The notes under the pieces were generated by a model. That model did no database searches and had not been told where the DNA came from. It saw only the letters and a program-made list of their open reading frames with translations. DNA of 64,000 nucleotides, from NCBI RefSeq assembly GCF_014642655.1, contig NZ_BMIR01000019.1, positions 1 to 64,000 of the forward strand, given 5' to 3'. The DNA comes from Pullulanibacillus camelliae (GTDB lineage: Bacteria; Bacillota; Bacilli; Bacillales; Sporolactobacillaceae). A program made the translations under genes and the position numbers. Shown here one piece after another: positions 16,299 to 25,317 of the stretch (positions within the stretch are counted from its first letter, which is position 1; the number at the start of each line of letters is the position of its first letter).

Positions 16299-16763
16299 AT
16301 GAAGATAGCAATGGTCTATACATCAGTGACGGGAAATACTGAGGCCCTCATGCGCATGATTGAACAGGCTTTTCAAACACAGGGACTACCGGTTGACATT
16401 TATCCCATTCACGCCTTTGATCTGGAGAAGTTGCAGCAATGGGATGCCATTATTGTCGGAACCTATAGCTGGGGGAATGGGCATATTCCAAGAGAGATGC
16501 GCGCTTTATTTGCAGCCTTTGAGCAGCAAGAAACGCGTGCTGTTGTCACCGCTGTTTTTGGCACAGGCGACAGCTTCTATCCGCATTTTTGCGGAGCTGT
16601 GGACCAGTTTCGTGACATGCTCTATGTCCACACTGATCTGGCTGTTACACTTAAGGTTGAACTTTTACCTCAAGAGCAGGATGTCCAGCGCTGCCAGGCC
16701 TTTGTAGAGCGCTTAATGACTCGACTTAATCAACATTTAGAGCAAAAATCAATATTTAATTGA
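16299..16763 (+). CDS. Flavodoxin encoded in the reductase operon
   Basis: A 154-residue flavodoxin-like protein. The FMN phosphate loop is TSVTGNTEAL (8-17), with aromatic loops near GTYSWGNGHIP and FGTGDSFYPHF. It is longer than typical NrdI (about 130 residues) and more like YkuN/YkuP flavodoxins. Only 12 bases separate it from nrdB. It may reduce or assemble the beta-subunit cofactor, in the manner of NrdI, or act as an electron donor; that is inference from position. Confidence 0.85.
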   Translation: MKIAMVYTSVTGNTEALMRMIEQAFQTQGLPVDIYPIHAFDLEKLQQWDAIIVGTYSWGNGHIPREMRALFAAFEQQETRAVVTAVFGTGDSFYPHFCGAVDQFRDMLYVHTDLAVTLKVELLPQEQDVQRCQAFVERLMTRLNQHLEQKSIFN

Positions 16764-16770
16764 CATACCG

Positions 16771-16802
16771 ACTACAGTGGGAGTTTCCCACTGTAGTTTT
16801 TT
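16771..16802 (+). terminator. Terminator of the reductase operon
   Basis: Perfect CTACAGTGGGA/TCCCACTGTAG hairpin with T-run. Confidence 0.95.
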
Positions 16803-16907
16803 AGTGTAAATAAAAGCATGGCTGCAGCTGTTTGTGGCCAGTCTTAGAACCTTTTCTGGGTGAATGAATACACATAAAAGTGTAATGAGTTCTAGGAGGT
16901 TTTTGAC

Positions 16908-17330
16908 ATGGAAAATCAATATTTTCCACAACAGAATGGGGCTATGAATGACTGGTCACAATATGTGAATCAATCTGTTAAAGTCAGCGCTCTTGATGGA
17001 AAGAGCTATGAAGGCATAATGGAGCATATTGACGGAGAACAACTGCATTTACTCATTCCAATTGATATTCCCGCAGAAGACGGCCGTGCTTTTGGTTATC
17101 CAGGTGCAGGAGGTTACCCTGGGGCGCCAGGCTACTACGGAGGAGGTTACCCTTCAGGGTATGGGTATACAGGCGGTTATCAAACGGGCTTTGGTTATCC
17201 AGGGGGAGGCTACGGCTATCCAGGAGGCTATGGCGGTCCATACGGTCCTTATGGTCTCGGCTATCCAGGACGCCCATTTGGCCGATTGACCTTGCCTCTT
17301 GCCGCGTTAACGGCACTGACAGTGATATAG
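16908..17330 (+). CDS. Sm-like domain fused to Gly/Tyr/Pro-rich tail, possibly spore-surface
   Basis: 140 residues. Residues 20-55 (VKVSALDGKSYEGIMEHIDG then LHLLIP) resemble an LSM-type small beta barrel. Residues 63-125 are a low-complexity run of GYPG, GGY and YGGP units, followed by a short hydrophobic end. AGGAGG precedes the ATG. Similar tails occur in Bacillales spore coat and exosporium-associated proteins, but I cannot name the protein. A terminator follows at 17345-17388. Confidence 0.75.
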   Translation: MENQYFPQQNGAMNDWSQYVNQSVKVSALDGKSYEGIMEHIDGEQLHLLIPIDIPAEDGRAFGYPGAGGYPGAPGYYGGGYPSGYGYTGGYQTGFGYPGGGYGYPGGYGGPYGPYGLGYPGRPFGRLTLPLAALTALTVI

Positions 17331-17344
17331 CTGATAGAAAAGCG

Positions 17345-17388
17345 AAGTGTAGAGGAGATGTGTTTATTTTTCTCTGCACTCTTTTTTT
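17345..17388 (+). terminator. Terminator after the Sm-like gene
   Basis: AGTGTAGAG/CTCTGCACT hairpin with a long T-run. Confidence 0.75.
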
Positions 17389-17498
17389 ACGATCAGAATA
17401 GTAAACCTTCTCTTGTGTGAGCTAGAAAGGAGAGCATAGGTTTGGACTTTAGCTTTCACTACCTGGCACTCAGGAAGCAAGGCTGGATAAGTTTTTAG
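17388..17498 (+). repeat. Dispersed repeat C, copy 4 (shortened)
   Basis: Starts ACGATCAGAA like copy 3, contains TTTGGACTTTAGCTTTCACTA and a CACTCAGGAAGCAAGGCTGG stretch, and ends near GTTTTTAG. Part of the middle is missing. Confidence 0.6.
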
Positions 17499-17614
17499 CG
17501 AGCACCCTCGCTGTTTTAAGTCTTCTTTAATATTGAATTCTCTTGTATAAGGATGACGGGCGTCGAACAATCATAAGTATCTACTAAAGTAACTATGGAG
17601 TAAGGGGTGTCTTT

Positions 17615-18352
17615 ATGGCTAGGATTTTATTGTTTGGTGGATTAACCTATTGGGGGAGTCAGCTGACCGATCGCTTGCTTGCGGAGGGAAATGAGGTTAT
17701 TGTACCTTACCATCGCTATGATGAGGAGGCAGTGGAGCGGAGCTTATTGTTTGGACGCAATGCGCTCTTCAAAGAAATTGTACTGGAAAACACAAACAAG
17801 ACAGAATGGGTGGGGCAAGACCTGAACCCAGATGTGCTCATTCTATTTGATGGGGTTGAACATGAAGAGACTGACTTAATCGTTAACCCGTTTACGAAGT
17901 GTATAGCATTCATGGAATCCTTGCAAAAGGTCATTGTTTTATCCCACATTGCTATCTATGGGGCAGAGGAAGGGATTATAGATGAACAAGCAAAGCTCAC
18001 GCCCAAAACGTCCCTTGGAGAGCGTGCACTGCAATTAGAGTGTTCCATTACCTCTGCCATTAAAAAGGAAGAAACCCACACAAAATCTGTTTTGATTTTA
18101 AGAATTCCAGCCTTATCGGACGCGATCACACCCGAATCAAATGATTGCACGCTAATCGATTGCATACATATCCAAGATCTTATCGACGCGATTCAAAAAG
18201 GCATGATGGGAACTATTGAGGAAGGTGTGCATGTTATTCAAGTAACCAGTGGAAAATGGTTCTCTGTTAATGGAAAGAGGATATGTTACCCCTATAAAAA
18301 AGCTGAGTGCTTATTAGGATTTAAACCCAAATATAGGCCAGTGGATGAATAA
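17615..18352 (+). CDS. NAD-dependent epimerase/SDR-like protein
   Basis: 245 residues. The Rossmann motif GGLTYWGSQ is at residues 8-16, and a SHIAIYG strand lies where the catalytic Ser would be. The usual Y-x-x-x-K is not obvious (here LGERALQLE), so catalysis is doubtful. It is a distant relative of the SDR protein at 3650-4543. The ribosome site is weak (TAAGGGG before the ATG). The role is unknown. Confidence 0.65.
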   Translation: MARILLFGGLTYWGSQLTDRLLAEGNEVIVPYHRYDEEAVERSLLFGRNALFKEIVLENTNKTEWVGQDLNPDVLILFDGVEHEETDLIVNPFTKCIAFMESLQKVIVLSHIAIYGAEEGIIDEQAKLTPKTSLGERALQLECSITSAIKKEETHTKSVLILRIPALSDAITPESNDCTLIDCIHIQDLIDAIQKGMMGTIEEGVHVIQVTSGKWFSVNGKRICYPYKKAECLLGFKPKYRPVDE

Positions 18353-18353
18353 A

Positions 18354-18391
18354 GAAGTAAAGCATGCCAAAAATAAGCATGCTTTACTTCT
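18354..18391. terminator. Bidirectional terminator between convergent genes
   Basis: Long near-perfect hairpin AAGAAGTAAAGCATGC/GCATGCTTTACTTCTT between the SDR gene and the YppG-like gene. Confidence 0.85.
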
Positions 18392-18674
18392 TAAACAGAT
18401 TAAATAATGGGCCAAGTTGTTTAATCATCGGTTGTGTTTGATTGATGATCTTGAATACCTTATCAGCCCCACTCATCATTTTGTCAAAATCCCACTTCCC
18501 ATCCTTATCCAAAAAGCCTTGCATAAACTGTGGCATATTATTTTGCGTCGATTGGTTACTTGCAGATTGTGGCATGTTATTGGGTGGCGTCATAAAAAAA
18601 GGTCCGGGAGGTGGGGGACCCCACATTGGATGAAAGGGAGGCTGTTGTTGATTATTATTATTGAGTTGAACCAT
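18384..18674 (-). CDS. YppG-like protein
   Basis: 96 residues. A Pro/Gln/Asn-rich N-terminal half (PPPPGPFFMTPPNN) is followed by the conserved C-terminal pattern FLDKDGKWDFDKMM, then GPLFNLFKK. This is the arrangement of the YppG family, small proteins linked to the spore in Bacillus. The start ATG at 18674 follows AAGGGGG. A structural coat role is inference. Confidence 0.75.
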   Translation of the reverse strand: MVQLNNNNQQQPPFHPMWGPPPPGPFFMTPPNNMPQSASNQSTQNNMPQFMQGFLDKDGKWDFDKMMSGADKVFKIINQTQPMIKQLGPLFNLFKK

Positions 18675-19000
18675 CACTCATTCCCCCTTATACAATAAAA
18701 GACTATTCATAGTACAGTGTATGAAGTTGGAGAATAAGAAGTGTTAAGTAGTGTATGGAAATGGGTGCCGGAAATCGGGTGAGAACGGCCTCGAAGAATC
18801 TCTCTTTTTTATACATTAAAGGTTAAGGTCAGCCTTTGGGTTACGCAACCCCCTTCATCTGTGGTCCGAATAGATGCTATTTAGGGTATGGAGAAGCAGT
18901 ATGAGTTAAGTATAGCTTTTGTAAGAATAGTGCAAATGATACAGAAATTTTAAATATGTTAAACTCATATAGACAAAAAGAAGATTAGAAAGTAATATTA
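18675..19000. other. Intergenic region without recognisable gene
   Basis: About 325 bp upstream of the fabH control region. No ORF with a ribosome site and no clear RNA structure seen; AT-rich towards fabH. Confidence 0.5.
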
Positions 19001-19005
19001 GTAAT

Positions 19006-19026
19006 TATTAGTACCAAGTCATAATT
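19006..19026 (+). promoter_or_regulatory. FapR operator upstream of fabH
   Basis: TTAGTACCAAGTCATAA at 19008-19024 closely matches the known FapR consensus TTAGTACCTRGTMTTAA. FapR represses fatty-acid and phospholipid genes and is released by malonyl-CoA. The site is 30 bases before the fabH start and would control fabH-fabF. Confidence 0.8.
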
Positions 19027-19053
19027 TTTTATAGTTTGGAAGGAGATTGATGA

Positions 19054-19989
19054 ATGAACGCAGGTATTCTTAGCATGGGAAAGTATGTCCCAGAAAAGGT
19101 ATTAACAAATTTAGATTTAGAAGGAATGGTGGACACGTCGGATGAATGGATTCGGACGCGAACAGGCATTGAAGAACGCAGAGTTGCTGCTGACGATGTC
19201 AATACGTCAGATATGGCTTATTTTGCCTCTGTGGAAGCCATAGAAAAAGCACAGATCAATGCCGAAGACATCGATTTAATTCTAGTTGCCACGGTCACAC
19301 CAGATATGCCTTTTCCTTCTGTTGCCTGCTTGCTTCAAGCGCGACTCGGGGCTAAGAATGCGGCTGCAATGGATATTAGTGCAGCCTGTGCGGGATTTAT
19401 CTATGGTTTAGTGACGGCAAAACAATATATCGAAAATAAGGTGTATCAAACCATCCTTATTGTAGGTGTGGAAAAGCTTTCTAAAATCACGAATTGGCAG
19501 GATCGCAATACTGCTGTATTATTTGGTGATGGGGCTGGTGCGGCCATCATGGGACCTGTTTCTGATGGTAAAGGCATTCTTTCTTTTGAGTTAGGTGCGG
19601 ACGGCACAAAAGCAAAAGAGTTGTATCAAGAGGGTCCACACATTATGATGAATGGACGTGAGGTATTTAAGTTTGCAGTTCGGCAAATGGGGGAATCTGC
19701 TGTTAATGTTGTGGAAAAAGCAGGTTTGAAAAAAGAAGATATTCATTTGCTGGTTCCTCATCAAGCGAACATACGTATAATGGAAGCTTCACGGTTGCGT
19801 TTAGAACTTCCAGAGGATAAGGTGATGAAAACCGTTCATAAATACGGCAATACCTCAAGTTCATCCATCCCATTAGCGTTGGCAGATGCCATAGAAGAAG
19901 ATAAAATGAAAGATGGCGACATTATCGTATGTGTCGGATTTGGTGGTGGTCTCACGTGGGGGGCTGTTGCCATACGTTGGGGTAAATAA
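19054..19989 (+). CDS. fabH: Beta-ketoacyl-ACP synthase III
   Basis: 311 residues; starts fatty-acid elongation by condensing acyl-CoA primers with malonyl-ACP. The catalytic triad is visible: C112 (DISAACAGF), H236 (VPHQAN) and N266 (HKYGNTSS). The C-terminal [10 protein letters not shown] motif is also present. Length is normal. GGAGATTG precedes the ATG. It forms a tight operon with fabF (16 bases apart) under a FapR box, as in B. subtilis fabHA-fabF. Confidence 0.97.
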   Translation: MNAGILSMGKYVPEKVLTNLDLEGMVDTSDEWIRTRTGIEERRVAADDVNTSDMAYFASVEAIEKAQINAEDIDLILVATVTPDMPFPSVACLLQARLGAKNAAAMDISAACAGFIYGLVTAKQYIENKVYQTILIVGVEKLSKITNWQDRNTAVLFGDGAGAAIMGPVSDGKGILSFELGADGTKAKELYQEGPHIMMNGREVFKFAVRQMGESAVNVVEKAGLKKEDIHLLVPHQANIRIMEASRLRLELPEDKVMKTVHKYGNTSSSSIPLALADAIEEDKMKDGDIIVCVGFGGGLTWGAVAIRWGK

Positions 19990-20005
19990 GAAAGGGGAAG
20001 GTTTT

Positions 20006-21244
20006 ATGAAACGTCGTGTTGTTGTCACTGGTCTTGGTGCGGTGACACCACTCGGTAATGATGTAGAAACAACTTGGAAAAATTTAATTGCTGGGAAGAA
20101 TGGCGTAGGTAAGTTAACACGTATCGACGCTGAGCTGTTTCCTGCAAAAGTAGCTGGTGAAATTAAAGATTTTGATCCAACACAATTCGTGTCTAAAAAA
20201 GATGCGCGTAAAATGGATCGCTTTGCACAATATGCATTAGCAGCAGCAAAAATGGCTGTAGAAGATGCTGATCTGGAGATCAATGAAGCCAATGCACACC
20301 GTGTGGGCGTTTGGATTGGCTCGGGAATCGGTGGCATGGAAACCTTTGAAACGCAGCACCGGATTGGGTTAGAAAAGGGATTTAATCGCGTGAGTCCTTT
20401 TTTTGTGCCAATGATGATTCCTGACATGGCTTCTGGACAAGTATCCATTCATCTCGGCGCCAAAGGCATTAATTCCTGTACAGTGACCGCTTGTGCTACA
20501 GGCACGAATTCCATAGGTGATGCTTTTAAGGCTATCGCGCGTGGAGATAACGACGTCATCATAACTGGAGGAACAGAGGCTCCACTTGTTTCGATGGCTT
20601 TTGCTGGGTTTAGCTCTGCTAAAGCACTGTCGTTTAATCCAGACCCTGAGACGGCTTCACGACCATTCGACAAAAATCGTGATGGATTTGTTATGGGCGA
20701 AGGGTCAGGTATCCTTGTTTTGGAATCACTTGAATCTGCTCAAGCGCGTGGTGCAAGAATCTATGCAGAAATTGTCGGCTATGGCGCAACAGGGGATGCC
20801 TATCATTTAACAGCTGTAGAACCAGGTGGCAGTGGAGCCGCTCGCTCTATGAAGCAAGCTCTTGCAGATGCGGAAATTTCTCCAGAGGCTATTCAATATA
20901 TCAATGCGCATGGGACAAGCACGGCATTGAATGACTCGAATGAAACTCAAGCGGTTAAAACTGTGTTTGGTGAGCACGCTTATAAGCTTGCAATGAGCTC
21001 TACTAAGTCTTCTATCGGCCATCTATTAGGTGCGTCTGGTGGCGTGGAAGCTATTTTTTCTATTCTTGCCATTCAGGATGGAATATTGCCTCCTACGCTT
21101 CATTATGAGACACCTGACGAAGCCTGTGATCTTGATGTTGTACCGAACGAAGCGCGGCAAGCAACGGTCGACTATGCGATGAGCAATTCTTTGGGTTTTG
21201 GTGGTCACAACGCAACCTTAGTGTTCAAAAAGTATAAGAACTAA
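20006..21244 (+). CDS. fabF: Beta-ketoacyl-ACP synthase II
   Basis: 412 residues; elongating condensing enzyme of type II fatty-acid synthesis. The nucleophile is C163 (TACATGTNS), with catalytic H302 (NAHGTST) and H339 ([11 protein letters not shown]). The start is ATG 20006, after AAAGGGGAAGG, rather than the more upstream in-frame ATG inside fabH. Ends at a hairpin at 21252-21287. Confidence 0.97.
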   Translation: MKRRVVVTGLGAVTPLGNDVETTWKNLIAGKNGVGKLTRIDAELFPAKVAGEIKDFDPTQFVSKKDARKMDRFAQYALAAAKMAVEDADLEINEANAHRVGVWIGSGIGGMETFETQHRIGLEKGFNRVSPFFVPMMIPDMASGQVSIHLGAKGINSCTVTACATGTNSIGDAFKAIARGDNDVIITGGTEAPLVSMAFAGFSSAKALSFNPDPETASRPFDKNRDGFVMGEGSGILVLESLESAQARGARIYAEIVGYGATGDAYHLTAVEPGGSGAARSMKQALADAEISPEAIQYINAHGTSTALNDSNETQAVKTVFGEHAYKLAMSSTKSSIGHLLGASGGVEAIFSILAIQDGILPPTLHYETPDEACDLDVVPNEARQATVDYAMSNSLGFGGHNATLVFKKYKN

Positions 21245-21251
21245 ATGCGTC

Positions 21252-21287
21252 ATCCCTAGAGGAATGTTTATTCCTTTAGGGATTTTT
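21252..21287 (+). terminator. Terminator of fabH-fabF
   Basis: TCCCTAgAGGAAT/ATTCCTtTAGGGA hairpin with T-run. Confidence 0.9.
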
Positions 21288-21319
21288 GACATGCTTTAAG
21301 AGAGAATAACATTGGCTAA

Positions 21320-21504
21320 CGTGATAAAATGGATGAGAGTATAGATTCATACATTAGCTTTTAAGCAGCTTGATGTAAAATTTCACATGGCTTTGGAGAC
21401 ACCACGAGATCAGTAACGACATTCTTTATTTAATCATGGCTTTCACTTGGCATGAACAGCAATGTATCCACGAGTGGAGCTTATTGTTAGGCTAGTTTTT
21501 CTAA
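21320..21504 (+). repeat. Probable degenerate repeat C
   Basis: Lies after the fabF terminator and shares the closing portion of repeat C (GAACAGCA, a TGGAGCTTATTG stretch, GGCTAGTTTTTCTAA). The first half is hard to align. Confidence 0.4.
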
Positions 21505-21585
21505 TATTGCACGCTTCCCTGCATATAGTTTTAATAGGACAGGCTGATTAAGCAAAGATGCATTCGAGAAGGGAACGTGTGCGTG

Positions 21586-21792
21586 ATGTTAGTGCGAGTC
21601 TTTTTTTTATTCCTCGGCTTTGGCTTTGCGGTTGTCGGTGGTGTGACAATCATTGCTTTTTTGAATGTGATGACAACGGGTGAAGGCTTTTATGGGTATA
21701 TCCAATTTATGTTAGAACGTGTAGAAACCTACCTGTTCTTTGCTGGGCTTGTGATGATGTGGTTAAGCATTTATTTTCCGTCTTTTAAATAG
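21586..21792 (+). CDS. Small membrane protein, unrecognised
   Basis: 68 residues with two predicted membrane helices (about 2-24 and 45-63) and almost no soluble part. GAAGGGA lies about 10 bases before the ATG at 21586; the GTG at 21577 is an alternative. It lies in the place between fabF and yjbA, co-oriented with yjbA. The family is not recognised. Confidence 0.6.
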   Translation: MLVRVFFLFLGFGFAVVGGVTIIAFLNVMTTGEGFYGYIQFMLERVETYLFFAGLVMMWLSIYFPSFK

Positions 21793-21899
21793 TTAAGGAA
21801 AATTATCCAATTCAGTTAAAAGTTTAATTTCATGAGAATAAATCGCTCTATACATGCCCATACTGATTGAAAAATAGTAAAAAGTGAGGGACGATAATC

Positions 21900-22646
21900 A
21901 TGGAACTCATTGGTGATGTATGGGTGAATTGGTTTGAAGGAGAAGAAAATGGCTATAATGTCTGCGAATTTCATGAATGGCGAAAGCATGACTTTATAGA
22001 GCTGCTTGACCAAGTCCCGTTACTCAAGGTCGAGAAGGCGTTATTTGACTATATCGAGAACGATCTGCGGGCCCTTCCAGATCAACTGCTGGAAGATGTA
22101 AAAAATAAAAGTTACATAAGAAAGAATAGTCAAAGAGAAGTGATTGAATATTGCTTTATCGCGACAGATGGGTACCGTCATATTGTCGTTGATACATTGG
22201 GGTATAGTGTACCTATCCGCAAAAGTCGCCTCATCCCTCGTCAAGAAAAACACGTGCTTGAAAAGGCTGCTGAAATGGATTATAGCGTCTATTCCATTGG
22301 CGATGATGAGGGGCCAAAGGAATATCATATTTTATCTCCACATCCAGAATGGATGGGTGGTCTTACCCGAAAAGAGCGGCAGTTAAAACAAATTTTGCTC
22401 ATGGCCTTGGACCAATTGCGTTCAGTCGGTAGCTTGCAGGAAATGCGCTATTGGTACACGGAATGGTTCCCTAAGCAATATCATGAAAGTCGCACAATGT
22501 CTTTTGATGAGGCATGGGAAAAACTATTTGAAGAGGTCAAAAAAGGCTGGTCACAAAAGCATCTTGATTTTTGTGAGCGGATGATCAAAGGACAGCCCTA
22601 TTTTGAAAAGGTTTGGGAATTGGAAAACACAGAGAAAGTGAAATAA
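21900..22646 (+). CDS. yjbA: YjbA family protein (DUF3603)
   Basis: A 248-residue soluble protein, Trp- and acid-rich, with [20 protein letters not shown] at the start and [18 protein letters not shown] in the middle. These match the YjbA/DUF3603 family, conserved in Bacillales next to the opp operon. Function is unknown. AGTGAGGG precedes the ATG. In B. subtilis yjbA is followed by trpS; here it is followed by a convergent DUF3899 gene and then opp. Confidence 0.88.
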   Translation: MELIGDVWVNWFEGEENGYNVCEFHEWRKHDFIELLDQVPLLKVEKALFDYIENDLRALPDQLLEDVKNKSYIRKNSQREVIEYCFIATDGYRHIVVDTLGYSVPIRKSRLIPRQEKHVLEKAAEMDYSVYSIGDDEGPKEYHILSPHPEWMGGLTRKERQLKQILLMALDQLRSVGSLQEMRYWYTEWFPKQYHESRTMSFDEAWEKLFEEVKKGWSQKHLDFCERMIKGQPYFEKVWELENTEKVK

Positions 22647-22656
22647 TATGTAGTAA

Positions 22657-22690
22657 ACGGGGAGTGAGAATGAAAACTCGCTCCCGGACA
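22657..22690. terminator. Hairpin between convergent yjbA and DUF3899 genes
   Basis: GGGAGTGAG/CTCGCTCCC hairpin with one mismatch and no strong T-run. Confidence 0.55.
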
Positions 22691-22692
22691 TA

Positions 22693-23091
22693 TTAATAAA
22701 AGAAGGATAGAATTAAGGAAATAATAAAGAAGATGGCACCGTATAGAATAAGCAGTTTTACCCACATTGGCAAAGGCTTGCCACTAGGGTTAAATTCAGA
22801 AGATGACTCTGCTTTTCGATTATAATAGACTTCTTCCTCGCTTTGGTTGAGCTCATCAACTCTTCTTTGTCCATTGGACTTAAAAAAACGCTTGAAGCTT
22901 GTTCCAAAAATATTAAAAAAACCTCCGTAAAAAACAAACAAGCTAAATCCCACGAGTAAATAAACAATACCTACGAATGATAATCCATTGATAACTGTAA
23001 GAAAAGTCAAACTATTAATAGCGATATAGATTAGAAAAAAGAGGATCGCTATTCCTAAAATCCAAAAAGATTTAAATTTTAATATAGACAC
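22693..23091 (-). CDS. DUF3899 family membrane protein
   Basis: 132 residues with three membrane helices (about 8-28, 33-56 and 108-130). A charged central loop carries FKRFFKSNGQRRVDEL and EEVYYNRK, the layout of DUF3899 proteins found near yjbA and opp in Bacillales. Function is unknown. AAAGGAGCG precedes the ATG. Convergent with yjbA and divergent from oppA. Confidence 0.75.
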   Translation of the reverse strand: MSILKFKSFWILGIAILFFLIYIAINSLTFLTVINGLSFVGIVYLLVGFSLFVFYGGFFNIFGTSFKRFFKSNGQRRVDELNQSEEEVYYNRKAESSSEFNPSGKPLPMWVKLLILYGAIFFIISLILSFFY

Positions 23092-23361
23092 ATGGTTCGC
23101 TCCTTTTCACTGTTATTTTAACATGAACCATTATTTACTGACAATTTTCTAGTGAGTTCTGGTTACTTTTACCTAAAACAATTTACATATAATGCTAATT
23201 CGCACAGGGCAATCGTGTATTATGTAGAAATTTTAGTGATAAAACACATAGGAAAAAAGTCCTATTTTTTAAAATGAATAACGCAATAAAAAAAGGAATA
23301 TGAGCAAAATACCTAAAAAAAACTATACAAAAATTAGTGAAAACTTGTATAATAGCACTAT

Positions 23362-23398
23362 CGATGATTTTTATTGTCTGAAAGATTTGAAATCATCG
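23362..23398 (+). promoter_or_regulatory. Leader hairpin of oppA, with a possible promoter at 23348
   Basis: CGATGATTT (23362-23370) pairs perfectly with AAATCATCG (23390-23398), followed by TTTATTTC. It lies between a TATAAT at 23348-23353, preceded by an AT-rich region without a clear -35, and the oppA ribosome site. It may protect the 5' end of the messenger or attenuate it. Confidence 0.5.
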
Positions 23399-23445
23399 TT
23401 TATTTCAGCTTAGATAGCTAAAGAAAAATAGGGAGGTCATTTTAC

Positions 23446-25143
23446 ATGAAAAGAAAAGCCAAGTGGTCATTCTTGGCGACCATTCTTCTTGCCTTTGCTC
23501 TTGTATTAAGTGCATGTAGCAGCGGTAAAAGTGGTAGCTCAAAAGACAGTGGGTCAAAAGACGCAGGTAGTTCCAATGAACTCGCTGATAAACAAGTGTT
23601 AAACGTTGCATCTAACAACGATATTCCAACCTTGGATTATACGCAAACAACAGATACAACTTCTAATGGTATCCTAGAACAAGTGCAAGCTGGTTTAACA
23701 CGCATGCATAATGACAAAGTTCAATTTGACTTGGCTAAAGGCGAGCCAAAGGTTAGCGACGACAAGAAAGTTTATACTTTTACATTGCGTGACGCTAAAT
23801 GGTCAGATGGCAAGCCTGTCACTGCTCAACAGTTTGTTTACGGTTGGCAGCATGAAAACGATCCTAAATCAAAACCACTATACAATTTCTTATTTGCATC
23901 CACATTCATTAAGAATGCAGCAAAAATTCAAGATCCAAAAAGTGATATGTATGGCAAAGTCGATCAATTAGGCATCAAAGCGATTGACGATAAAACACTG
24001 CAAATCACTCTCGAAAAGCCTGCTCCACAATTTTTCTTGAGCATGCTTTCACAGCCTGAATTCTTTCCACAACGCCAAGACATCATTGAAAAATATGGCG
24101 ATAAATACGGTTCAAGTGCCGACAGCATTATTTCAGATGGCCCATTCAAATTGGCAAGCTGGAAGCAAGGCTCAAGCTATAGCTTAGAGAAAAATGATAG
24201 CTACTGGAATGCGGATAGCATTAAAGTAGAACAAGTTAACGTTAATATCGTTAAAGAGCTTTCCACACGGGTAAACTTGTATGACACGGGTAAAACCGAT
24301 ACAGTTGTTCTTTCTGGTGACTTTATCGCTCAGGAAAAAGCAAAAAATCCTGATGAAGTTAAAAAAGGTTTAACTTCTGGTACAGAATTCTTGTACATTA
24401 ACCAAAAAACCAATAAATACTTAAAGAACCTTAATCTTCGTAAAGCGATCAACGCTGCGATCAATAGAAAAGACTTCACAGATGTCTTACTAAAAGACGG
24501 TTCTATTCCATCGAACTTTGTAGTACCAAAAGACTTCGTGCAAAGTCCTGATGGCAAAGACTTCCGCTCTGATAATCCTGACGGGTATCCTGCTGGTAGC
24601 GAAAGCGATGCTAAGAAATTCTGGGATCAAGCGAAGAAAGAGCTGGGTGTCAGCAGCATCAACCTTACATTGCTCACCCCTGATGGCGACAGCTATAAAA
24701 AATGGGATGAGTACATTGCGAACCAAATCAGCAAAAACCTTAAAGGCGTGAAGGTAACGATCAACCAACAGCCATGGGGCAACTACCTCAAATTGAATCA
24801 GTCCTTTAAGTTCGATTTGGCGTTCAGTGGCTGGTTCCCTGACTATCGTGACCCAATGACTTACCTTGATATGTGGACATCGAACAATCCACAAAACACA
24901 ACAGGTTGGTCGGATAAGAAGTTTGATAGCCTGATCGCTCAAGCTAATGATCAAACGGATGACAATGCTAAGCGTTGGCAAACGATGCTTGATGCTGAAA
25001 AAGAAATGATGTCACAATATCCAATTGTACCATTGTTCCAACAAGGTCAAACTTGGGTTGAAAAGAAATATGTTAAAGGTTTAGATTACCCATTATATGG
25101 TCCACAAATTGACTATACAGGTGTATCGATCCTTAAACATTAA
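23446..25143 (+). CDS. oppA: Oligopeptide ABC transporter substrate-binding lipoprotein
   Basis: 565 residues. Signal peptide with lipobox LSAC (C24 would be lipidated), a Ser/Lys/Gly linker, then a family 5 solute-binding domain from about residue 45 (DIPTLDYTQTTDT, YTFTLRDAKWSDGKPVTA, WKQGSSYSLEKNDSYWN). It delivers peptides to OppBC at the outer membrane face. GGGAGG precedes the ATG. A terminator-like hairpin after it probably lowers expression of the downstream opp genes. Confidence 0.95.
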   Translation: MKRKAKWSFLATILLAFALVLSACSSGKSGSSKDSGSKDAGSSNELADKQVLNVASNNDIPTLDYTQTTDTTSNGILEQVQAGLTRMHNDKVQFDLAKGEPKVSDDKKVYTFTLRDAKWSDGKPVTAQQFVYGWQHENDPKSKPLYNFLFASTFIKNAAKIQDPKSDMYGKVDQLGIKAIDDKTLQITLEKPAPQFFLSMLSQPEFFPQRQDIIEKYGDKYGSSADSIISDGPFKLASWKQGSSYSLEKNDSYWNADSIKVEQVNVNIVKELSTRVNLYDTGKTDTVVLSGDFIAQEKAKNPDEVKKGLTSGTEFLYINQKTNKYLKNLNLRKAINAAINRKDFTDVLLKDGSIPSNFVVPKDFVQSPDGKDFRSDNPDGYPAGSESDAKKFWDQAKKELGVSSINLTLLTPDGDSYKKWDEYIANQISKNLKGVKVTINQQPWGNYLKLNQSFKFDLAFSGWFPDYRDPMTYLDMWTSNNPQNTTGWSDKKFDSLIAQANDQTDDNAKRWQTMLDAEKEMMSQYPIVPLFQQGQTWVEKKYVKGLDYPLYGPQIDYTGVSILKH

Positions 25144-25189
25144 TCAATAGTCGTGAATTGAACAGCAATTGAAAGAAGAAGTGTGGCAG

Positions 25190-25225
25190 GAGGGTAAATG
25201 TCGTCACGGCATTTACTCTCTTTTT
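25190..25225 (+). terminator. Intercistronic terminator between oppA and oppB
   Basis: GAGGGTAAATG/CATTTACTCTC hairpin with TTTTT. It would make oppA more abundant than oppBCDF, as usual for binding proteins. Confidence 0.85.
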
Positions 25226-25317
25226 AAGTGTAAATGTTGCCATACCACGCTATTATCTTGACATAATAGCTAGAAAACAAGACAATAGAGTTATCTGTTA
25301 TTATGGGAGGTGTCGAA

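Noticed and set aside
16299-16763. Naming the flavodoxin NrdI
   Set aside because: It is longer than NrdI and has standard long-chain-like loop motifs; only its position suggests an NrdI-like job.
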